The notes: generated by a model from the sequence alone, not told the origin. 64,000 nt of DNA from Paralithodes platypus (GCA_032716605.1 CM064571.1:14648164-14712163); one strand, 5' to 3'. Counted from the first letter of the stretch, positions 35,859 through 46,593 are shown. Translations and numbers: made by a program.

Positions 35859-35890
<32 letters not shown>

Positions 35891-35920
35891 GGTATATAAT
35901 ATATATATATATATATATAA
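35859..35920. repeat. (TA)n microsatellite
   Basis: TA tract with one CCGG interruption abutting the right Penelope terminus TTATTTATTC. Confidence 0.9.
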
Positions 35921-36279
35921 GGTTAGCCAGAATAAAAAGTCAAAAGGGCGGTATCGTGCTGAAGAAGTTTACTTACGAATTTATGGAATGATAAATAAAG
36001 AATGTTAAGAGCGGCAAGGGCCGTCAGTTAAGCGCGTCAGGGGCCGAATTACGTGTCCGACCAATAGGATAACATAAGTTCCCTTATCTTCCCTTCCACC
36101 TGCTAATATTATGTAGGGTTCACTGCTGAATTGGAACTCGAGGATAAACCCTCGTAGTGTGTATTGGGCTCTAGACACAAACACACATACACAAGCACAC
36201 ATGCACTTATAGCGACAATGCAGAAACCCACCCACCCACCCACACACTCACTCACATCAACTCACAGCAACATTCACAC
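35921..36279. other. Non-coding, short CA-rich patches
   Basis: No supported ORF; CA/CCCA simple sequence at 36170-36260. Confidence 0.35.
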
Positions 36280-36294
36280 ATGTGCCCACACAGG

Positions 36295-36985
36295 TCTTAT
36301 CCCTTGTACTTCAACAATACACGAATAAACCTTTCATCTTCTCTCAGTATTCTCGGTGTCTCTTTTTCTTCTGATCTTTCTTGGAAACACCAGACGGCCG
36401 TGGCTCAACCGCCTCAGGGGGTTCTTTACCCCTGCACAGCTTCTTGCTCTGTACAGGGTACAGTGTGTCCATGTATTGAGTACTGTTCGCAAGTGTGGGG
36501 AGGATTCTCTCACAACACTTCTAACAAAGTAGAAAAGAAAGCCTTTCGTTTCATTAACTCACGTCCACTCACAGATTCTTTGCACCCTCACTCTCTTCAC
36601 CACAATGTTGCATCTCTCTCGCTATTCGAACGCTATTACAATAATCAGTGTTCCTTAGAGTTCTCTCAGTATATACCACCTCCTCTTCGTAGAGCACGAC
36701 GTAGCACCCGTTTTGCAATACAATCCCACCCATACTCTGTACAACTCTCCAACCCGAGAGTGAAACAATATTCCCAATCTTTCTTCTATTCAACAGCTGA
36801 GCTCTGGAACTCTCTCCCTGAATCCATCTTTCCCTCATCCTATGCCTAAATTGCTTCAAACTTTGTGTGTCCAGGCAATTTGGCTCGAATATTCCTTGAT
36901 TTTGGACCTGTCACTCTTTCAACTCTGGGGAAAGCACTCATCACAGGCAGTTTTGCCTTGTGTATCCCTCATCCACATAGAACAA
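36295..36985 (+). pseudogene. Jockey-like LINE 3' fragment (intact insertion-free reference copy)
   Basis: The 189-residue frame holds the post-RT part: LSILGVSFSSDLSW, CIEYCSQVWGG, KVEKKAFRFINSRPLTDSL and the closing FFYSTAELWNSLPESIF. It stops at TAA in TGCCTAAATTGC and continues into a 3' UTR (GTGTGTCCAGGC, CATCACAGGCAGTTTTGCC). A frameshift and deletion remove part of the region near 36400. The same family occurs at 56055-62600, where its 3' end is interrupted; this copy shows the undisturbed junction at 36841-36850. Confidence 0.8.
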
Positions 36986-36991
36986 ATAACG

Positions 36992-37027
<36 letters not shown>
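36992..37027. repeat. (AC)n microsatellite
   Basis: About 17 AC units next to the LINE 3' UTR. Confidence 0.9.
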
Positions 37028-37030
<3 letters not shown>

Positions 37031-37148
37031 TTCAGCGAAAGCGTTTTTCACAGGCTTATCGTTATGGCTTATATACTAAATAAAGGCTTAATCTCTTGAA
37101 TCAGACGACGATGTTAATACTTTTTAATACTTCAGTCGGAAGATTTAC

Positions 37149-37496
37149 ATAAGGGAGGATGGCTCACTGTTTGGGCGATTTTTACATGTATTAATTATTT
37201 TTCTAATTTCCTCCCTACACCTCCATCAAATTTAAAATAAAATCCATTAGATCCCCTTTCTAGATTAATTTGTACATTTTTCGATAGAAAAATGTCCCGG
37301 CCGAAGGCCGATTCTTCCAACATTACAGGCTCACTATAGTTTGCCAGGGAAAAAATCGACACCTAAATAACACGAAAGGTCTAAATATTGACTAAGAAAT
37401 GGAGCGAAAAGTCTTAAAATCGACTAACTAATGGGGCTAAACACGAGGGAGAAAGTGGTCCAGAAAACGGGCCCATCTCCCCTTAACTTATGAAAA
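37149..37496. mobile_element. TTAA MITE, family B
   Basis: Begins ATAAGGGAGGATGG (TTAA mutated) and ends CATCTCCCCTTAA at 37496. Core GGCCGAAGGCCG hairpin and GACACCTAAAT present. Confidence 0.7.
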
Positions 37497-37772
37497 CCCT
37501 CTAGTAATGATTAACTGTAATTCTGACAGGGTCTTCCTAACATAATCATCTGAAGGTGGTCAGAAAGAAACATAAATTGGCATAATCTGAAATTCTGAAT
37601 GAATATGTTAAGGGGAGGCACTTGTTTTTTCAGGACCTCCTTCTTCCTCGTGTTTATCCCTATTAGTTTTGAGATTTTAAGACGTTTGCCCCATTAGTTT
37701 GGCGTTTTCAGACCTTTTGTCCCATTTCTTTGCCTATATTAAGACCTTTCGTGCCATTTAGGTGTCAATTTT

Positions 37773-38145
37773 GGGTAAAATTCTAGTTTCACGTACACAG
37801 CGACAAAAGGGAGGCGCAGTTGTAAAGGCATAGCTTCCCGACCAACTATGAAGATCAGGGAAATTGCTGAGTAAAAGACTTAATATAATGATAATAAACT
37901 ACATTAACGACATTAGCCTAACCTAACAACCTTACCTAACCTAACCTAGTATTATGTAATACCTATGGTGCCGCATATGGAGAGATTTTTTTTTTTTTGT
38001 TTTTTTTTTTACAGTAGGTATAATTCCTTATAATGCATTTCCGCCGCTTTGGACATATATAGGAATTTAGTATGGTATATGACAACTCTAAAGTAGCCAT
38101 AGAAATTGATGAGTATGCTGTGAAAGCGAAACTAGAATTAAACCC
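37773..38145. mobile_element. MITE nested inside the family B MITE
   Basis: The 373-bp insertion has 18-bp inverted ends GGGTAAAATTCTAGTTTC and GAAACTAGAATTAAACCC (one mismatch), flanked on both sides by AATTTT (37767-37772 and 38146-38151), a 6-bp target duplication. Removing it restores the family B sequence. It carries CCTAACCTAA-type repeats at 37917-37949. The superfamily is not assigned. Confidence 0.75.
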
Positions 38146-38242
38146 AATTTTGTTCATGGCAAGCGATATCGATCCTGTATTTTAAGAAAAATCGGCCTTC
38201 GGCCGGAATTTTTTTTTACCGAAAAACCGTACAAATATATAT

Positions 38243-41200
38243 CAAAGGGGTCTTGGGGGTGTTTATATCAAAGGGGTCTTGGGGGTGTTTATATCGAAGG
38301 GGTCTTGGGGGTGTTTATATCGAAGGGGTCTTGGGGGTGTTAATAACGAGGGGGTGTGGGGGGTGTTTATATGGAAGGGGTCTTGGGGGTGTTTATATCG
38401 AAGGGGTCTTGGGGGTGTTTATATCGAAGGGGTCTTGGGGGTTTTTATATCGAAGGGGTCTTGGGGGTGTTTATATCGAAGGGGCCTTGGGGGTGTTTAT
38501 ATCGAAGAGGTCTTGGGGGTGTATATATCGAAGGGGTCTTGGGGGTGTTTTATATCGAAGGGGTCCTTGGGGGTGTTTATATCGAAGGGGTCTTGGGGGT
38601 GTTTATATCGAAGGGGTCTTGGGGGTGTTTATATCGAAGGGGTCTTGGGGGTGTTTATATCGAAGGGGTCTTGGGGGTGTTTATATCGAAGGGGTCTTGG
38701 GGGTGTTTATATCGAAGGGGTCTTGGGGATATCGAAGGGGTCTTGGGGATATCGAAGGGGTCTTGGGGATATCGAAGGGGTCTTGGGGATATCGAAGGGG
38801 TCTTGGGGTTGTTTATATCGAAGGGGTCTTGGGGGTGTTTATATGGAAGGGGTCTTGGGGTTGTTTATATCGAAGGGGTCTGGGGGTTTTTTATATCGAA
38901 GGGGTCTTGGGGGTGTTTATATCGAAGGGGTCTTGGGGGTGTTTATATCGAAGGGGTCTTGGGGGTGTTTATATCGAAGGGGTCTTGGGGGTGTTTATAT
39001 CGAAGGGGTCTTGGGGGTGTTTATATCGAAGGGGTCTTGGGGGTGTCTATATCGAAGGGGTCTTGGGGGGTTTATATCGAAGGGGTCTTGGGGGTGTTTA
39101 TATCGAAGGGGTCTTGGGGGTGTTTATATCGAAGGGGTCTTGGGGGTGTTTATATCGAAGGGGTCTTCGGGGTGTTTATATCGCAGGGGTCTTGGCGTGT
39201 TTATATCGAAGCGGTCTTGGGGGTGTTTATATCGAAGGGGGCTTGGGGGTTTTTTATATCGAAGGGGTCTTGGGGTTATCGAAGGGGTCTTGGGGGGTTA
39301 ATATCGAAGGGGTCTTGGGGGTGTTTATATGGAAGGGGTCTTGGGGGTGTTTATATCGAAGGGGTCTTGGGTGTTATATCGAAGGGGGTCTTGGGGGTGT
39401 TTATATCGAAGGTCGGGGGGGGTTTATATCGAAGGGGTCTTGGGGGTGTTATATCGAAGGGGTCTTGGGGGTGTTATATCGAAGGGGGTCTTGGGGTGTT
39501 TATATCGAAGGGGTCTTGGGGGTGTATATCGAAGGGAGTCTTGCGGGTGTTTATATCGAAGGGGGAGTCTTGCGGGTGTTTATATCGAAGGGGGAGTCTT
39601 GCGGGTGTTTATATCGAAGGGGGAGTCTTGCGGGTGTTTATATCGAAGGGGGAGTCTTGCGGGTGTTTATATCGAAGGTCTTGGGTTTATCGAAGGGGGT
39701 CTTGGGTTATATCGAAGGGGTCTTGGGGATATATATCGAAGGGGTCTTGGGGATATATATCGAAGGGGTCTTGGGGATATCGAAGGGGTCTTGGGGATAT
39801 CGAAGGGGTCTTGGGGATATATATCGAAGGGGGAGTCTTGTGGGTGTTTATATCGAAGGGGTCTTGGGGTGTTTATATCGAGGGGTGCTGGGGGGTGTTT
39901 ATATCGAAGGGGTCTTGGGGGTGTTATATCGAAGGGGGTCTTGGGGATATCGAAGGGGTCTTGGGGATATCGAAGGGGTCTTGGGGATATCGAAGGGGTC
40001 TTGGGGATATCGAAGGGGTCTTGGGGATATCGAAGGGGGGTCTTGAGGATATCGAAGGGGGGTCTTGAGGATATCGAAGGGGGGTCTTGAGGATATATAT
40101 CGAAGGGGTCTTGGGGGTGTTTATATCGAAGGGGTTGGGGGTGTTTATATCGAGGGGGTCTTTGGGGTGTTTATATAAAAGGGGTCTTGGGGTGTTTATA
40201 TATCGAAGGGGTCTTGGGGGTGTTTATATCGAAGGGGTCTTGGGGGTGTTTATATCGAAGGGGTCTTGGGGGTGTTTATATCGAAGGGGTCTTGGGGGTG
40301 TTTATATCGAAGGGGTCTTGGGGGTGTTTATATCGAAGGGGTCTTGGGGGTGTTTATATCGAAGGGGTCTTGGGGGGGTTTATATCGAAGGGGTCTTGGG
40401 GGTGTTTATATCGAAGGGGTCTTGGGGGTGTTTATATCGAAGGGGTCTTGGGGGTGTTTATATCGAAGGGGTCTTGGGGGTGTTTATATCGAAGGGGTCT
40501 TGGGGGTGTTTATATCGAAGGGGTCTTGGGGTGTTTATATCGAAGGGGTCTTGGGGGTGTTTATATCGAAGGGGTCTTGGGGGTGTTTATATCGAGGGGG
40601 TCTTGGGGATATCGAAGGGGTCTTGGGGATATCGAAGGGGTTTTGGGGGTTTTTTATAGGGAAGGGGTCTTGGGGGTGTTTATATCGAAGGGGTCTTGGG
40701 GGTGTTTATATCGAAGGGGTCTTGGGGATATATATCGAAGGGGTCTTGGGGGTGTTTATATCGAAGGGGTCTTGGGGGTGTTTATATCGAAGGGGTCTTG
40801 GGGGTGTTTATATCGAAGGGGTCTTGGGGGTGTTTATATCGAAGGGGTCTTGGGGGGGGTTTATATCGAAGGGGTCTTGGGGGTGTTTATATCGAAGGCG
40901 TCTTGGGGATATATATCGAAGGGGTCTTGGGGGGGGTTTATATCGAAGGGGTCTTTGGGGTGTTTATATCGAAGGGGTCTTGGGGTGTTTATATCGAAGG
41001 GGTCTTGGGGTGTTTATATCGAAGGGGTCTTGGGGTGTTTATATCAAAGGGGTCTTGGGGGTGTTTATATCGAAGGGGTCTTGGGGGTGTTTATATCGAA
41101 GGGGTCTTGGGGGTGTTTATATCGAAGGGGTCTTGGGGGTGTTTATATCGAAGGGGTCTTGGGGGTGTTTATATCGAAGGGGTCTTGGGGGTGTTTATAT

Positions 41201-42200
41201 CGAAGGGGTCTTGGGGGTGTTTATATCGAAGGGGTCTTGGGGGGGGTTTATATCGAAGGGGTCTTGGGGGGTTTATATCGAAGGGGTCTTGGGGGTGTTT
41301 ATATCGAAGGGGTTTTGGGGTGTTTTTATAGGGGGGGGGTGTGGGGGGTGTTTATATCGAAGGGGTCTTGGGGGTGTTTATATCGAAGGGGTCTTGGGGG
41401 TGTTTATATCGAAGGGGTCTTGGGGGTGTTTATATCGAAGGGGTCTTGGGGGTGTTTATATCGAAGGGGTCTTGGGGGTGTTTATATCGAAGGGGTCTTG
41501 GGGGGTTTACATCGAAGGGGTCTTGGGGGTGTTTATATCGAAGGGGTCTTGGGGGTGTTTATATCGAAGGGGTCTTGGGGTGTTTATATCGAAGGGGTCT
41601 TGTGGTGATTATATCGAAGGGGTCTTGGGGTGTTTATATCGAAGGGGTCTTGGGGGTGTTTATATCGAAGGGGTCTTGGGGTGTTTATATCGAAGGGGTC
41701 TTGGGGGTGTTTATATCGAAGGGGTCTTGGGGGTGTTTATATCGAAGGGGTCTTGGGGGTGTTTATATCGAAGGGGTCTTGGGGGTGTTTATATCGAAGG
41801 GGTCTTGGGGTGTTTATATCGAAGGGGTCTTGGGGGTGTTTATATCGAAGGGGTCTTGGGGGTGTTTATATCGAAGGGGTCTTGGGGGTGTTTATATCGA
41901 AGGGGTCTTGGGGTGTTTATATCGAAGGGGTCTTGGGGGTGTTTATATCGAAGGGGTCTTGGGGGTGTTTATATCGAAGGGGTCTTGGGGGTGTTTATAT
42001 CGAAGGGGTCTTGGGGGTGTTTATATGGAGGGGGCCTTGGGGGTGTTTATATCGAAGGGGTCTTGGGGGTGTTTATATCGAAGGGGTCTTGGGGGTGTTT
42101 ATATCGAAGGGGTCTTGGGGGTGTTTATATCGAAGGGGTCTTGGGGGTGTTTATATCGAAGGGGTCTTGGGGGTGTTTATATCGAAGGGGTCTTGGGGTT
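38243..42200. repeat. 26-bp G-rich minisatellite, about 150 copies
   Basis: The unit is GTTTATATCGAAGGGGTCTT followed by GGGGGT. A 20-bp short form (ATATCGAAGGGGTCTTGGGG) clusters at 38727-38800, 39720-39800 and 39940-40030, and an AGTCTTGCGGGTG form at 39530-39660. Since 26 is not a multiple of three and the unit lacks stops, all three plus frames stay open for hundreds of codons; these are not genes. GGGG and GGGGG runs could form quadruplexes. Confidence 0.95.
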
Positions 42201-42303
42201 GTTTTTTTAAGCTTGATAGAGGTTTAGAGAGCAAACTAAACCCCCTCCTTAAACCATTGAGCCAAACCAGTAATTCATGCTGGACAATACCGTCTGGGAC
42301 CCC

Positions 42304-43464
42304 TTAACCACTTCAGACCCTTAGTATGCATTATGGCTTATATTAGACGATTTCATTCAGATTTGGAAGGACCTTTTGGGATCCAATATGGTACTAGATG
42401 TCTTTATTGTCTATTAATCTCCCACAGATCCCACCTAATCTCAGTGAAACCGTATATTATTAGCCAGTATAATATAGTGAATGGTGTCATAATATTATAA
42501 TAGTTAACCCCTTCTGTGCCAGTATAATATAGTGATAGGCGTCATAATATTATAATAGTTAACCCCTTCTGTGCCAGTATAATATAGTGAAAGACGTCAT
42601 AATATTATAATAGTTAACCCCTTCTGTCCCAGTATAATATAGTGAAAGGCGTCATAATATTATAATAGTTAACCCCTTCTGTGCCAGTATAATATAGTGA
42701 AAGGCGTCATAATATTATAATAGTTAACCCCTTCTGTGCCAGAATAATATAGTGATAGGCGTCATAATATTATAATAGTTAACCCCTTCTGTGCCAGTAT
42801 AATATAGTGATAGGCGTCATAATATTATAATAGTGAACCCCTTCTGTCCCAGTATAATATAGTGATAGGCGTCATAATATTATAATAGTGAACCCCTTCT
42901 GTGCCAGTATAATATAGTGATAGGCGTCATAATATTATAATAGTTAACCCTTCTGTGCCAGTATAATATAGTGAAAGACGTCATAATATTATAATAGTTA
43001 ACCCCTTCTGTGCCAGTATAATATAGTGAAAGGTGTCATAATATTATAATAGTGAACCCCTTCTGTGTCAGTATAATATAGTGAAAGACGTCATAATATT
43101 ATAATAGTTAACCCCTTCTGTGCCGGTGACGTGCTTTTAACCATATATTATTACCCAGTATAATATAGTGATAGGCGTCATAATATTATAATAGTTAACC
43201 CCTTCTGTGCCAGTATAATATAGTGAAAGGCGTCATAATATTATAATAGTTAACCCCTTCTGTGCCAGTGACGTGCTTTTAACTTTACTCTGGCTACTTT
43301 TAGACAATGCTTTTCAGTTCACAAAGGGCCTCCAGCAAGTAACAGGCTTAGAACTGTCTCACTTAGCCATTTTTATTACCACAAACATTTCTTAAACTGC
43401 ACACAATCGTCTAAATATAGGTAGCATATAACTAAAAAGACGTCGCCGGTACAGAAGGGGTTAA
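42304..43464. mobile_element. Family C MITE cluster with 55-bp tandem repeat
   Basis: Opens with a family C-like left part (42304-42460) sharing its TTAA with the preceding family B element. It continues as about 14 units of 55 bp, each including the family C terminus TTAACCCCTTCTGTGCC, and ends with a complete 215-bp family C element (43250-43464) whose ends are TTAACCCCTTCTGTGCC and GTACAGAAGGGGTTAA. The final TTAA is shared with the next family B element. Confidence 0.75.
42462..43250. repeat. 55-bp tandem repeat containing MITE termini
   Basis: The unit starts CAGTATAATATAGTGAAAGG, continues CGTCATAATATTATAATAG and ends TTAACCCCTTCTGTGC. Units vary at a few sites (GATAGG/GAAAGG, GTTAACC/GTGAACC). 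One unit is replaced near 43113-43165 by a longer family C piece (GTGACGTGCTTTTAACC). Confidence 0.9.
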
Positions 43465-43839
43465 GGAGAGACTGACCGTTTGTTTGGTCTATTAATTCCT
43501 TTATTCATATATTTCTTTAGTTTCCTCGCTAGACCTCCATCAAGCTTAGAAAAATAAACCCTAAACCCCCCTTCAAGATAAATTTTTAACTTTTTCGGTA
43601 GAAAAAGGTCCCGGCCTGAAGGCCGGTTCTTCTTAAAATACAGGCTCGCTTTCGCTCGCCAGGGAAAAATAGACACCTAAATGGCACGAACGGTCTTAAA
43701 ATTGACAGAAATGGGGCGAAAGTTCTTAAAATCGCCAAACTAATGGGGCGAACGTCTTATTATCTCAAAAGCAATGGGGCTAAACATGAGGGAGAAAGGG
43801 TTCCAGAAATAAGTCCCTCAAGTGGAAATCTGCCCTTAA
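43461..43839. mobile_element. TTAA MITE, family B
   Basis: The 379-bp element has TTAA at 43461-43464 and 43836-43839. Core CGGCCTGAAGGCCGG and GGCTCGCTTTCGCTCGCC. It shares its left TTAA with the family C element before it. Confidence 0.75.
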
Positions 43840-44097
43840 ACATAGTATAGGCTACCTAGAATTGTAGACTAATATTGTAAATAAAGGAGGAACTGAAATA
43901 TGCAAAACTAATGAAGGGAGATATAATATCAATAAATACAAGGTTATTGGAAAACTAATTTGTAAATTATTTTTCCTTTAATATTGTTATATATTATCTA
44001 CATAACCTAGGTTATCTGGAATTCACATATCTTGACTTTAAATTACTAAAAAATACATCAGTTTTAAGAGGATATTCTAAGACCTGAATTAATCAAT
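43840..44097. other. Non-coding, no recognised feature
   Basis: AT-rich, no ORF or repeat seen. Confidence 0.35.
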
Positions 44098-44275
44098 TCT
44101 CGGGAGCGAGTTGAGAGCGAGAGAAGTGGAAGGATGGAGTGAAGAAGTATATGGATGAAGGCGGTGCTGGTTGGGAGGAGGGGTGTCGACTGACTGGGGA
44201 CAGAGGTGCATGGGGCGTTTCGTTCATGGCCACCCCTTCGGGAACCAGGGCGTTAGGCAGTAGATAGATAGATAG
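44098..44275. repeat. Dispersed repeat with (TAGA)n tail, copy 2
   Basis: Same body as 32040-32216 (AAGGCGGTGCTGGTTGGGAG, TGGCCACCCCTTCGGG) and the same GCAGTAGATAGATAGATAG tail; GACAGA is inserted relative to copy 1. Confidence 0.7.
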
Positions 44276-44479
44276 TTGGATTTTGTTTTTCTTGATAAGG
44301 TTTCTTTGAGCTCTAAATATTCGATTTCAGTGAGTGAATATAACATATTTTCTCTATACCGGACTTATTTGAGCTTCTTATAATGCCTCCCTGCACATAT
44401 TTGCTCCAAAATATGCGTGGGCGCAACATAACGCAATATATTATATATTTTCCTACAAACTCCATAGCACTTTTTTAGA

Positions 44480-44731
44480 TACTGTTCCCTCTCACAAATA
44501 TTTGGGGGTCCACATCTCAGCAGACATGAGGTGGACCACTAACGTTAACAGCATCAGAGTAAAGGCTAATAAGGCCCTGGGCTTCCTGCGCAGGAATCTC
44601 ATCAAGTGTAATGCAAACATCAAAATTCTAGCAGTTAAAACACCTGTTCGGCCACACTTGGTATACTACGACACCGTCTGGGATCCACACACTCACAATA
44701 ATATAAATAAACTAGAGGCCATACAAACCAA
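44480..44731 (+). pseudogene. LINE ORF2 C-terminal part, left piece
   Basis: The frame has the typical post-RT sequence YLGVHISADMRW, ANKALGFLRRNLIKC, VRPHLVYYDTVWDPH and NNINKLEAIQ of jockey/CR1-like LINEs. It is cut after EAIQTN by an hAT-like MITE; the right piece resumes at 45696. Confidence 0.8.
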
Positions 44732-45695
44732 CAGTGGTGGGCGTGGGCGCGCCGATTTGGCGCTCTGCGCTCTGCGATCCGGTGCGCACTACCAATATAG
44801 AGGAGCACGGAGCGAAGAGCGGAAAAAATGAACTCGGAGTGCAGGCGCGGAGCAGCTTGAATTTCGCGCTCCTTTCTGGAGCTCCGGAAGCGATCCGGAA
44901 GCGATTTTTCCTGTCAACAACAGGTTCAAGAACGTCATTATCGTGTACAGTCATCGTATGGTGTTACTCACGGTGTTAGTGAACTGTGATACAGTGATAC
45001 TATGATAGTGACAGACTGACAGTGTTACAGTTGTTAACTTGTTACAGACTTTTTTTGGCTTTTGCTAACGCTAAGTAAACCTTACGGGCAAGTTACGGCT
45101 TACGAAGGGGAATATTTTAATAAATTATTAATGATATCATCATATCAATCATATCATATTATGATATTAAATTATTAATCGTTTAATCATGTAATCAACT
45201 AATCATGTTGTTATTGTATTGTTAGGCTTGTTAGCTCTAAGCTTGATAAGTTTAACTGTTTAAGTTTCTCAGTTTGGACAGTTTCTGTAATTCTTTATGT
45301 CATATCATAGAATCAATGGACAGTCACAATGTCACAATGATATCAATCATATCATTGATATGACATAAAGAATTACAGAAACTGAGAAAATGAGAAACTT
45401 AAACTTCAGAAAGACACCATGACTTGATTTTTTTTTATTTTTTTTTTATTTTTTGAATTTAATGAAGTGAAAGACAAAGGATTGTATTAATTTAGGTATA
45501 TAATTAAATAACTTCTAGAAGCTGTTTTTTACTTTTTTTTATTATATACCTATTTTTGGGAGCGCGGAGCGCAGAGCGGGAAGCGCATCGGGTCGGCTGA
45601 CCAAAGGAGCGTGTGAGCGCTGCCGCATTACCTTATGTCTGAGGAGCGCGGAGCGCTGCCGCATTACCGGTCCCACCGGAGCGCGCCCACCACTG
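44732..45695. mobile_element. Non-autonomous hAT-like element
   Basis: The 964-bp insertion has inverted ends CAGTGGTGGGC and GCCCACCACTG and a perfect 8-bp target duplication CAAACCAA (44724-44731 and 45696-45703), the hAT signature. Both ends are GC-rich with repeated GAGCGCGGAGCGC-type motifs; the middle is AT-rich and includes a hairpin at about 45265-45410 (CTGTAATTCTTTATGTCATA facing its complement). No transposase is encoded. Confidence 0.9.
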
Positions 45696-46108
45696 CAAAC
45701 CAAATTAAGCTGCAAGATGGATCAGACGTGATTACAGACAAAATACATCTGTCACTTTGGTCACACAAGACATAAGACTAGACCCATTTGCAACAAGAAG
45801 ACAAATACACAGACAACAGATGTTATATAAAATCACTAACAACTTAGTAGACATAGACAGATATATACATTTACACCCTACGAGTATACGATTAACTACA
45901 ATACGCAGACACAACTTAAAATACTACACGTATCAGGCAAGCACTGACATATTTAGACAATAATTTTTATCCCCGCAGCATCCAAGAGTTGAACCACCTC
46001 CCATTTCATGTAGTTAATAGCCCCACTCTTGATTCTTTTAGAACTAGGATCACCAATTATAACATCCCTAATCCTGATCCTTCCCCTTATCCTGTCCCCA
46101 ACCACTAG
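45696..46108 (+). pseudogene. LINE ORF2 C-terminal part, right piece
   Basis: Continues the LINE interrupted by the hAT-like MITE: DPFATRRQIHRQQMLYKITN, LRRHNL-type stretch, then in a shifted frame FYPRSIQELNHLPFHVVNSP and SFRTRITNY, the usual C-terminal end of such LINEs. Stops and one frameshift near 45960 are present. Confidence 0.75.
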
Positions 46109-46110
46109 TA

Positions 46111-46593
46111 CCTAATGTACAGCCCCCGCATATCATGCCGCCCGAGAGCGGCCCTCTGAGGGTCCCGCAACGTAAACGTATAAGTAATTTTCAGTTTGAG
46201 CACTGTATAATTTATATATTAGTTACCCATATTAATATTTATTTTCTTTGACTAATTAGGCAACAAGAAAACTTAAATTATATGGGAAACTATTATATAT
46301 GTTTATAATTATTCACAAATATTATTACTTAATTTGGATTTTTCGCGACATTACGGCCGAGAGGGACCTCACAAAGGCCTCCTTACATTTATTAGACCAT
46401 TTTTCAATTGATTGCAGCATCAAAACAGCAAAAAAAAAAAAAGAACATCGTTTTATGTAAGAAAAGTTTAGGCCGCAGAACCTCCTGTAGCCCTACAGCC
46501 CTTTAGTCAAACAGTTCCCGTGAACCAAAGGACAAGCAGTGTCGCGCAGTTGCTCTTAACTGTGCTTAATTGTCCTTATTTACAGAACACAAA
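46111..46593. other. Upstream region of the protease gene
   Basis: LINE 3' UTR and AT-rich sequence. CTTAATTGTCCTTATTTACAG at 46565-46585 looks like a 3' splice site, so a 5' UTR exon may lie further upstream. No promoter element is recognisable. Confidence 0.35.

Larger units (their letters stand above)
33206..35860 (+). mobile_element. Penelope-like element, near full length, broken
   Basis: From left to right: an N-terminal domain (LSLGLDFCLPV), RT, a linker, the GIY-YIG endonuclease, a 3' UTR and a hammerhead-like motif ending at a (TA)n tract. The reading frame is broken near 33655 (frameshift), at 34420 (TGA where a Trp codon is expected), near 34590 (frameshift) and across 34860-34920, where a 25-bp triplication lies. 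It sits head to head with the inverted partial copy on its left, so both 3' ends point outward. Confidence 0.85.
37608..42307. mobile_element. TTAA MITE, family B, inflated by a 4-kb minisatellite
   Basis: The left part (TTAAGGGGAGGCA at 37608 to GACCTTTCGTGCCATTTAGG) and right part (AAGCTTGATAGAGGTTTAGA to GGGACCCCTTAA at 42307) match the complete family B element at 19259-19643 on both sides of its single GGGGAGTCTTGTGGGTG segment. In this copy that segment is expanded into about 150 units, and another MITE is inserted in the left arm. The outer TTAA sites are intact. Confidence 0.8.

Noticed and set aside
36569..36859. 96-residue minus-strand frame
   Set aside because: Shadow of the plus-strand LINE C-terminus, as is the similar minus frame at 60523-60891.
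38253..42307. Long overlapping plus-strand frames of 190-653 residues
   Set aside because: Pure products of the stop-free 26-bp repeat read in three frames; no start context, no domain.
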